Shown: in pieces, positions 57,202 to 64,000 of the stretch
How positions within the stretch are numbered: position 1 is the first letter of the stretch
How the letters are laid out: each line of letters starts with the position of its first letter
DNA from: Actinobacteria bacterium HGW-Actinobacteria-7
GTDB taxonomy: Bacteria; Actinomycetota; Coriobacteriia; Anaerosomatales; PHET01
DNA: 64,000 nt
Reading direction: 5' to 3'
NCBI GenBank assembly: GCA_002841275.1
Contig: PHET01000004.1
Span: 178,051-242,050, forward strand
The notes under the pieces: generated by a model
What the model saw: only the letters and a program-made list of their open reading frames with translations
What the model was told of the DNA's origin: nothing
The model's database searches: none
Program-made: the position numbers and the translations under genes

Positions 57202-58232
57202 CACGAGCCGCCTCTCGTCCAAGTGGCGGTCAGGGCATGCAAGGTCTGCTCGGCAGGCAGGAAAGCGTAGCTGTGTGCGCCGGGCACCACGTAGGTCGTG
57301 ATGTAGGTGAGCACCAGGATGAGGAAGGAGAGCACGCCCAGCGCGGCGACCCACTTCCACATGCCTGCGCGTCGCAGGTACAGCCGAGCGTGCAGGACTC
57401 CGGTGTAGAGCAGCCACATCATCAGCGACATGTTTACCTTGCCGCTCCACCACCACGACTCGCCCGTCCAGGCCGCAAGGGCCCACGGAAACCCGATGAG
57501 CATGCCGAAGGTGAGCGGCAGATAGCCGAGGCGCGCCCACCGGTAGGCGGTGGTCTCGTAGCTCGAGTGGCGGCTGGCAATCATGAGCAGCGTGGCCACG
57601 AATGAGATCGCGAAACACCCGTAGCTCAGAAAGAGCAGCGGCGGGTGTACCCACATGTACCAGGCGTTGTAGTAAAACTGCCGCGAGCCCTCCATGCCCT
57701 GGAACGCGCCCATCGCCGTCTGGCCACCGTTGCTCATCGCCTGAAGGTAGCCGATGTACTGAGAGAAGAACTGGGGCACCGGCTGAGTGAACGGTTTGCC
57801 CAGGAGGGCTGCCCCGGCGACGAGCACCGAGGTGATGAACATGACCCCGGGCAGCAGAGCGCGTCGGTGTCGCACCATCACCGTGCCCAGCGCAGCTGCC
57901 ATGAGCGCCCACACGAACAACTTCTCGCTCTCGACCCAGAGTGGAACCGCCACATGCCCGGTGAGCATGCCGGTCGATGGGTCGTGGACGACTGCCAGTC
58001 CCCAGAGGCGCCAGTGGAACCAGGCAAGCATGGCCTCACCTGCCATGAGCACTGCGAGCATTCCGGCGAGAAACCACCCGCGCCAGCGTTCGGTCTGCGG
58101 CAATACCGCAGCGAGGAGGAGTACTGCAGCGGCGCCCAGCAGAAGCGGCTCGTAGACCGCGCCAACGGCGGCAAGCGACTTCACCAGCTTGTCGATAGCC
58201 TGGTAGATGGAGTACGGGTTCATCGGTGGCAT
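57201..58232 (-). CDS. CcsA/CcmF-type cytochrome c assembly (heme handling) protein
   Basis: YNAWYMWVHPPLLFLSYGCFAISFVATLLMI (WxHPP), FPWALAAWTGESWWWSGKVNMSLMMWLLYTGVLHARLY. Confidence 0.85.
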   Translation of the reverse strand: MPPMNPYSIYQAIDKLVKSLAAVGAVYEPLLLGAAAVLLLAAVLPQTERWRGWFLAGMLAVLMAGEAMLAWFHWRLWGLAVVHDPSTGMLTGHVAVPLWVESEKLFVWALMAAALGTVMVRHRRALLPGVMFITSVLVAGAALLGKPFTQPVPQFFSQYIGYLQAMSNGGQTAMGAFQGMEGSRQFYYNAWYMWVHPPLLFLSYGCFAISFVATLLMIASRHSSYETTAYRWARLGYLPLTFGMLIGFPWALAAWTGESWWWSGKVNMSLMMWLLYTGVLHARLYLRRAGMWKWVAALGVLSFLILVLTYITTYVVPGAHSYAFLPAEQTLHALTATWTRGGS

Positions 58233-58380
58233 CCTCCTGAGGATGGAGTATACGTATTCGCGCCGTGCGCCGCGCGGCTGTCGCGGTTTGCTGCGGGTGG
58301 GCCTGCGCAGGTACACTTTCAGTCCCTGAGACAGGTCCTGCCGGGGCCTGAACCTGATATGTGAGGAGTCGCGGCACTCC

Positions 58381-59634
58381 GTGGCGCCCAATCAACTCAA
58401 GAAGAAGATCAGCCGCGCGTTGATGGTCTCGTGGCGCGAGCAGCCCACGCGTCACGACGTCGCTGCGCTGCAGGCGAACATCCGCCGCGTCGGGCTGGTG
58501 GTGCGGGTCCGCTGGATATTGCTGGTCGTGCTGGTGGTCTACTCAGCCGTGGCGGGGCTCCTGTACTCGCGGAGCATTCCCCTGGCCGATCTCGTCTCCC
58601 TGGTGATCGTTCCGGCGCTGACGTTGGGCGTGGTGTTCCTCTACAACGCTTACTACTCGGCGAACTACCGACGGCTGGGCAGCATCGCCGTCTGGAACAA
58701 CGTGCAGCTCGCGCTCGATGCGCTGGTCGTGACGGTCCTCGTCTATTTCAGTGGCGGCGTGAACTCCTGGTTCTGGTCGATGTACGCGTTGATCATCTTC
58801 GAGGCTGCGTTCATCCTGCCCCGATCACGCGACGTGTGGCTGCACGGGCTCCTCAGCGTCGTTCTGCTGGGCGGCGTCGAGCTGTTCGAGCTGATCGACT
58901 GGTTGCCGCACACGGTGATCCCGTTCGCGGAGGGCGATATCCACCACAGCGTAGTGTTCGTGCTCGTCAGGTACTCGTGGCAGCTTGCAGTTCTTATGGG
59001 CACTGCATGGGTCTCGACGATGCTGGTCGGTGAGTTCCGACGCGAGCTCGATTCCCGACGTGCATTCTCGTTGATCGACGCGGAGACCGGGCTGTATTCG
59101 CGGGACTTCTTCATGCGCACGCTCAGAACGGAAGTGAGACGTGTGCAGCACGCGCGACGTGCGATGCACCTCATGCTCTTGGATATCGACCAGTTCGGGG
59201 AGTTCAACCGCAAGTTCGGCATCGACGCGGGAGACAGCCTTATCGGAGAACTCGCGAAGAAGCTCAGGGAGTTCGTGGGCCCAGGCGATACCGAGCAGAT
59301 GACGATCAACGTTGCCGCTCGCTTGGGTGGCGAGGAGTTCGGGATACTGTTGCTCGAAAATGCCACAACCGGTGCTGCTCCCTCCTGTGAGGAGGCCGAG
59401 CAGACTGCGCGCGCTCTGTCGGCTGCGCTCGCCGCAATCCGGGTGGAGGGCGCGGGTGTAGGCGTCTCGTTGGGGCTCGCCTCTCTGCCTCACGATGGGG
59501 TCAGCTGCAGCGAGCTGCTGGATGCGGCCGATCGTGCGCTCGCGGCGGCCGTTCAAGCCGGCGGTAACCGCGTTTTCTCGGCGTCTGCGTGCCCGTCGAG
59601 TCTCGACGAGGACGCCGCCGAAATCGAGGTCTGA
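58381..59634 (+). CDS. Membrane GGDEF-domain protein (putative diguanylate cyclase)
   Basis: GTG start; six TM-like segments, then DAETGLYSRDFFMRTL...LLDIDQFGEFNRKFGIDAGDSLI...AARLGGEEFGILL. Confidence 0.9.
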   Translation: MAPNQLKKKISRALMVSWREQPTRHDVAALQANIRRVGLVVRVRWILLVVLVVYSAVAGLLYSRSIPLADLVSLVIVPALTLGVVFLYNAYYSANYRRLGSIAVWNNVQLALDALVVTVLVYFSGGVNSWFWSMYALIIFEAAFILPRSRDVWLHGLLSVVLLGGVELFELIDWLPHTVIPFAEGDIHHSVVFVLVRYSWQLAVLMGTAWVSTMLVGEFRRELDSRRAFSLIDAETGLYSRDFFMRTLRTEVRRVQHARRAMHLMLLDIDQFGEFNRKFGIDAGDSLIGELAKKLREFVGPGDTEQMTINVAARLGGEEFGILLLENATTGAAPSCEEAEQTARALSAALAAIRVEGAGVGVSLGLASLPHDGVSCSELLDAADRALAAAVQAGGNRVFSASACPSSLDEDAAEIEV

Positions 59635-59639
59635 GACTG

Positions 59640-60296
59640 ATGCGTCGTCTTCTTGTGGGGATTGCGGTCTTTCTGCTCGTCGTGCTGGCCATCGGAGTGC
59701 CTCTTGTGGTGCTTGAGAGCGCCCCAGTGACCCGTGCGCTCACGAGCAGGTATTCGGACGCACAGACAGTTGGCCTGCCCCCACAGCGGATGCTTGAACT
59801 CGCCGAGCAGGTCCGAGCTTTTGTGGTGGCAGGCAAGGGGACACTACCGAACCAGGTCGATGGTCGCAGCGGCTTCGATGCGTCTGCGGTCTCCCACCTT
59901 GCAGACGTACGCCAGGTTCTCAGGGGTGCGCACCTGCTCACCGGACTTATCGCGGCTGTATTGGCCGTGTGGCTGGGCTGGGCAGTCGCTAGAAGGCGCC
60001 TCGTCGACGTCGCTAGCGTGCTCAAGTTCGGCTCGATTGCCACGGTGGGTCCGCTCGTGCTCGCGGCGGCGTTCGCCCTGAGCGATTTCGAGTGGTTCTT
60101 CTCGGCGTTCCACGGGCTGTTCTTCAGGGCCGGGACGTGGACGTTTCCCTTCGATTCGCTGCTGATCCAGCTGTTCCCCGAGCCCTTCTGGGCGGTGTTG
60201 GGTGCAGCCTGGGCGGCCCTCGTGGGGCTGATGGCCGTCACCTTCGGACTGGCCGGGGTGGTCCTGAGTAGGAACGCGTTTGCCCCGAAGGGGTGA
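59640..60296 (+). CDS. DUF1461/TIGR01906-like integral membrane protein
   Basis: HLADVRQVLRGAHLLTGLIAAVLAVWLGWAV, DFEWFFSAFHGLFFRAGTWTFPFDSLLIQLFPEPFW. Confidence 0.82.
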   Translation: MRRLLVGIAVFLLVVLAIGVPLVVLESAPVTRALTSRYSDAQTVGLPPQRMLELAEQVRAFVVAGKGTLPNQVDGRSGFDASAVSHLADVRQVLRGAHLLTGLIAAVLAVWLGWAVARRRLVDVASVLKFGSIATVGPLVLAAAFALSDFEWFFSAFHGLFFRAGTWTFPFDSLLIQLFPEPFWAVLGAAWAALVGLMAVTFGLAGVVLSRNAFAPKG

Positions 60297-60426
60297 CATT
60301 CCGCCGTGCAGGTGTAGTATTTCGTACGAAGCGAGCACCCACGCTCGTCTGCGGGGGAGACAACCGCAGTGGTAAACCCGCCGGTTGGTCTCTACCGGGA
60401 GGGACTTAAACGAGGAGGTATTGCGC

Positions 60427-60573
60427 ATGGCAGCCAAAGAAGGTTACTGCGTGAAGTGCAAGGCCAAGAAGGAAATGAAGGACCCCCAGGAGATCACGAT
60501 GAAGAACGGTCGTCCCGCGACCCAGGGCATCTGCCCCGACTGCGGCACGAAGATGTTCAAGATCGGCAAGTAA
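60427..60573 (+). CDS. Small zinc-ribbon protein (DUF5679-like)
   Basis: MAAKEGYCVKCKAKKEMKDPQEITMKNGRPATQGICPDCGTKMFKIGK; SD GAGGAGG. Confidence 0.88.
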   Translation: MAAKEGYCVKCKAKKEMKDPQEITMKNGRPATQGICPDCGTKMFKIGK

Positions 60574-60598
60574 CTCCGGCTCTCCTGTTGAGTGACCA

Positions 60599-60631
60599 GA
60601 CGCCGTCGGCATTGTGCCGGCGGCGTCTTTG
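60599..60631 (+). terminator. Intrinsic terminator after the zinc-ribbon gene
   Basis: GACGCCGTCGGC-ATT-GTGCCGGCGGCGTC-TTTG. Confidence 0.75.
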
Positions 60632-60720
60632 TATGACCGTTGACAGCGTGCGCAGGGCAGGCGTAGCGTTTGCGCGGTGCTTGGCCCCGCGCGGCGGGGA
60701 GGGGAAGGAGAACCGGTCAC

Positions 60721-61362
60721 ATGAACGTTGTCGTCGTGGGTTGTGGCCGAGTGGGCTCTCAGCTCGCCACTCTACTGTCGATCGAGGGGCACAACGTCAC
60801 CGTCATCGACAAGGACGCTGACGCGTTCAGGCGGCTGGGCACGACCTTCAACGGCGTCACCCTCAGAGGACTCGGCTTCGATGAGGACGTGCTTGAAGAG
60901 GCGTCGATTCGGGACTGCGACGCGTTCGCCGCCGTGACCGATCTGGACAACACCAACCTGATGGCGGCCGAGGTCGCCCGAAAGATCTTCGGCGTCAAGC
61001 ATGTCGTCGCGCGGCTCTACAATCCCCAGCGCGAACGAACCTACCAACAGCTGGATCTGGACTACGTCTGCGGAACGACTCTGGTTGCCGAGAAGCTTCT
61101 GGATAAGGTCAAGGCGGGCCACGGGCACCACGTGGATTCATTCGGAGACGTGGAGATCGTGGTCTTCAAGTTGAGGGAGAGCGCTGCGGGCAGCCGGGTT
61201 CGGGACATGTTCCTGGAAGGCCAGGTGCTGCCGGCCATCGTCGCCCGTGGAAACGAGACCTTCATCCCGACGCTCGAGACCCAACTGAGGTCGGGCGACA
61301 TCATGCGGGTGGCGGTCAAGAGCGAAGCGCTCCATCGGCTCGCGCGATTCATGGAGGAGTGA
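60721..61362 (+). CDS. trkA: TrkA-family potassium uptake regulatory protein
   Basis: MNVVVVGCGRVGSQLATLLSIEGHNVTVIDKDADAFRRL. Confidence 0.93.
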   Translation: MNVVVVGCGRVGSQLATLLSIEGHNVTVIDKDADAFRRLGTTFNGVTLRGLGFDEDVLEEASIRDCDAFAAVTDLDNTNLMAAEVARKIFGVKHVVARLYNPQRERTYQQLDLDYVCGTTLVAEKLLDKVKAGHGHHVDSFGDVEIVVFKLRESAAGSRVRDMFLEGQVLPAIVARGNETFIPTLETQLRSGDIMRVAVKSEALHRLARFMEE

Positions 61363-61365
61363 TTC

Positions 61366-62034
61366 GTGTACATCGTGGTCAACGGAGGCGGCAAGGTCGC
61401 CTCGTACCTCGCTCGAACGCTTCTGGAGTCAGGCAATGATGTCGCGCTGATCGAGAAGCGCGCAGATGTCGTTGAGAAGCTCGTACAGGAGCTGCCGGAT
61501 CGCGCGCTGGTCATCCAGGGAGACGGTTGTGACGTCTCCTTCCAAGACGACGCGGGTGTCTCGCGCGCAGACGTCTTCGTCGCGGTGACCGGAGACGACG
61601 ACGACAACCTGGTCGCGTGTCAGCTCGCGAAGGTCGCTTTCGGTGTGCCTAGGGCGGTCTCGCGAGTCAACAACCCGAAGAACGAACATATCTTCAACGC
61701 TCTGGGAATCGAGGCCATCTCATCGACCACGATCATCAGTCGCATGATCGAGGAAGAAGCCACGGTGGGGGATATACGGACGCTTGCCACCCTGCGCAAG
61801 GGGAACATGGCGATCGTCGAGATAGAGCTGCCGGAGGATCGCTGCGTCGTATGCAACAGGCCGGTCTCTGAGCTGGCACTCCCGCCGAACTGCGTGCTGG
61901 TCGCGGTTGTTCGCGGCAACGACGATGCTGAGACGGTTCATGGGGGCACGCTGTTGGGGCCCGGGGACACGGTGATCGCCTTCACGAGTGTCGAGTCCGA
62001 GCGCGTGCTCAAGAAGGTTCTGACAGGAATCTAG
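61366..62034 (+). CDS. trkA: TrkA-family potassium uptake regulatory protein
   Basis: GTG start; YIVVNGGGKVASYLARTLLESGNDVALIEKRADVVEKL. Confidence 0.93.
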   Translation: MYIVVNGGGKVASYLARTLLESGNDVALIEKRADVVEKLVQELPDRALVIQGDGCDVSFQDDAGVSRADVFVAVTGDDDDNLVACQLAKVAFGVPRAVSRVNNPKNEHIFNALGIEAISSTTIISRMIEEEATVGDIRTLATLRKGNMAIVEIELPEDRCVVCNRPVSELALPPNCVLVAVVRGNDDAETVHGGTLLGPGDTVIAFTSVESERVLKKVLTGI

Positions 62035-62035
62035 A

Positions 62036-63658
62036 ATGCCCAAAGCCAAGCCTGAACGGTTTGAAGGCTACCCCAGCATCACGGCCAGGGAGCACTGGGG
62101 CAAGTACGCATCCGGCATGGTTGCCGAGACCCTCTTCACCCTCGGGATGACGGGGATCGGTCTGCTCTTGGCGGTTGTCGCGATGGCCGTCATCGGCAAA
62201 TACACCGGGAAGATCATAGTGGGCGTTGGTATGCTCATGATCATCCCTCTTGTGACGTCGCTCGTGTTCGCCGAGTGGGACACGGCAGTCGACTTCGTGA
62301 TCTCGATGATGGTGTGTTTCGTCTTCGGATTCGGAACCCAGCTGGTCTGTCGGACGAGCAAGGACCTCGCGTGGAGCCACGGGCTGGTGGTGGCCTCGGG
62401 ATCGTGGATCTGGGCCACGCTCATCGGCTGCATGCCTCACTACCTCTCGTCGCACGAGGGTAGCTACCTCGACTCCATGTTCGACGTGATGAGCGGCTAC
62501 ACCACAACGGGGATGTACCTGCTCCAGGACCTCGATCACGTCAGCAACGGTCTCAACATGTGGAGACACGTGCTCACCTATGCGGGCGGCCAAGGCATCG
62601 TGGTCATCGCGCTGACGTTCCTGTTCAAAGGCACAGGCGCAATCTATCAACTGTATGCCGGTGAGGGCAAAGAGGAGCGGCTGCTTCCCAACGTGATAAA
62701 CACCGCCCGGGCGATCTGGGTGATGAGTCTGGGATGGCTGATCGCCGGGTGGGTTCTGCTCTCTGCAGCTGGGCTATGGCTTGGGATGCGACCTGACCGC
62801 GCGATTCTGCACGGACTCTGGATGTTCATGGGCGCGTTTTCGACAGGCGGATTCGCGCCTCAGTCGTTCAACACGATCTGGTTCCACTCCAGCCTCTACG
62901 AAGCTCTCTGTGTGGTGATTTTCGTTGCAGGCTCTTTGAACTTCGCAATGCACTGGTCCCTGTGGCACGGCCACCGGGCGGAACTCAGGAAGAACATAGA
63001 GATCCGCAGCTTCGCGGTGACTCTGGTCGTGTTGAGTGCCGCTGCAGCGTGGGCCCTCGCCGACACCGGCATCTACGGCAACGGCGTCGTCCTGTTTAGA
63101 AAGGTCTTCTACCAGCTTGTCTCCGCTCACACAACGACGGGCTTTGGGACGATCTATTCGCGCTCCTTCGTCACTCAGTGGGGTGAGGCGGCGATGCTGG
63201 CAACGATTGCGGCGATGGCGCTTGGCGCATCGTCGTGTTCAACCGCGGGCGGCATCAAAGCTCTCAGGGTCGGCCTCATCACGAAGTCTTTTCTGGGCGA
63301 CATTCGGCGTTTGATCTCGCCGGGATCAGCCCGCATCACCGTTCGGTATCACCACATTCGCGACCAGATTCTTAACGATGACACCGCGCGTGTAGCGCTT
63401 ACTGTCACGCTGACCTTCGTGACGATGTATGCCGTCGTCGTGTTCATCGGCGTTCTGTTCGGCTATCCCTTGGCGGATGCGGCGTTCGAGGGCGTCTCGG
63501 CGGCGTCGAACAGTGGGCTTTCATGCGGCCTGCTGTCCCCGACGACTCCCGACGGGCTGAAGCTCTCGTACGTGATTGCGATGTGGCTGGGACGTTTGGA
63601 GTTCGTCGCTGTATTGGCCACCGCAGGCTGGCTATGGGCATCGGTGAAGGGCCGATGA
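62036..63658 (+). CDS. trkH: TrkH-family potassium transporter
   Basis: FDVMSGYTTTGMYLLQDLDHVSNGLNMWRHVLTYAGGQGIVVIAL, SAHTTTGFGTI, GASSCSTAGGIKALRVGLI. Confidence 0.94.
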   Translation: MPKAKPERFEGYPSITAREHWGKYASGMVAETLFTLGMTGIGLLLAVVAMAVIGKYTGKIIVGVGMLMIIPLVTSLVFAEWDTAVDFVISMMVCFVFGFGTQLVCRTSKDLAWSHGLVVASGSWIWATLIGCMPHYLSSHEGSYLDSMFDVMSGYTTTGMYLLQDLDHVSNGLNMWRHVLTYAGGQGIVVIALTFLFKGTGAIYQLYAGEGKEERLLPNVINTARAIWVMSLGWLIAGWVLLSAAGLWLGMRPDRAILHGLWMFMGAFSTGGFAPQSFNTIWFHSSLYEALCVVIFVAGSLNFAMHWSLWHGHRAELRKNIEIRSFAVTLVVLSAAAAWALADTGIYGNGVVLFRKVFYQLVSAHTTTGFGTIYSRSFVTQWGEAAMLATIAAMALGASSCSTAGGIKALRVGLITKSFLGDIRRLISPGSARITVRYHHIRDQILNDDTARVALTVTLTFVTMYAVVVFIGVLFGYPLADAAFEGVSAASNSGLSCGLLSPTTPDGLKLSYVIAMWLGRLEFVAVLATAGWLWASVKGR

Positions 63659-64000
63659 AGCGGCTCGGGCGCGCAATCGTGATCGCGGCCGCACTTGCGG
63701 CGCTGATGCTCCTTGGCACCCCCTCGACGGCCCGAGCTGTGACAAGCGGCGAGCTCATCGAGAGTCCTAAGGAATGGGACGGCCGAACGGTTACGATCGA
63801 GGGCGAGAGCATCGGCGAACTCATGCTCAGGGGGGATATGGCGTGGCTACATGTGAACGATGACGCGTACGCTGAGACGTCGAGCGAGGCCGATGGAGTG
63901 CTCAGCGGCTACAACTCAGGAATGGCCGTGGTCCTCCCTTCGCGCCTGGCCGTAGGAATCGAACATTTCGGCTCGTACAGCGAGCGAGGAGACATCGTCG
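63655..64000 (+). CDS. Secreted/membrane-anchored hypothetical protein, truncated at window end
   Basis: ATGA overlap with trkH; MKRLGRAIVIAAALAALMLLGTPSTARAVTSGELIESPKEWDGRTVTIEGESIGELMLRGDMAWLHVNDDAYA, OB-fold-like. Confidence 0.65.
   Translation, partial: MKRLGRAIVIAAALAALMLLGTPSTARAVTSGELIESPKEWDGRTVTIEGESIGELMLRGDMAWLHVNDDAYAETSSEADGVLSGYNSGMAVVLPSRLAVGIEHFGSYSERGDIV

Overview
The window is 64 kb of high-GC bacterial chromosome. I judge it probably a Coriobacteriia-like or deep-branching actinobacterial lineage, from the UPF0182, WYL/PafBC-like and Holin-X-like genes; this taxonomy is inference only. Content is mostly dense, operonic, chromosomal genes. I see no rRNA, CRISPR array, prophage or transposase. 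Main content: a >2,600-aa NdvB/cyclic beta-glucan-synthase-like protein running off the left edge; two Amt ammonium transporters with four P-II paralogues; tRNA-Ala(TGC); a KimA-like APC potassium transporter with a TrkA pair, and a second TrkA pair with TrkH at the right edge; an ABC exporter; a molybdopterin oxidoreductase divergent from an FNR-type reductase; two translationally coupled HEAT-like + HD-GYP gene pairs; LiaF/PspC-like genes; Maf; UPF0182; an RlpA-like protein; two WYL regulators; a Crp/Fnr-YgbA-ferredoxin-Hcp nitrosative-stress locus; an M28 peptidase with large insertions; CcsA-like cytochrome assembly; and a GGDEF protein. Strongest unusual signals: (1) a likely undescribed selenoprotein, a rhodanese-thioredoxin fusion whose redox CxxC reads UGA-P-T-C, followed by a perfect 7-bp stem with a GGUCG loop (bacterial SECIS-like) and preceded by a CsoR/CstR-type palindrome; (2) two paralogous HEAT/HD-GYP pairs in which all four proteins appear to share one N-terminal domain; (3) a ~400-nt highly structured, apparently non-coding region at 8.75-9.16 kb; (4) a candidate sigma-54-type promoter driving a ~95-nt C-rich small RNA upstream of the WYL genes; (5) P-II paralogues lacking the T-loop tyrosine. 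All calls were made by eye from the sequence and the ORF track; no searches were run.
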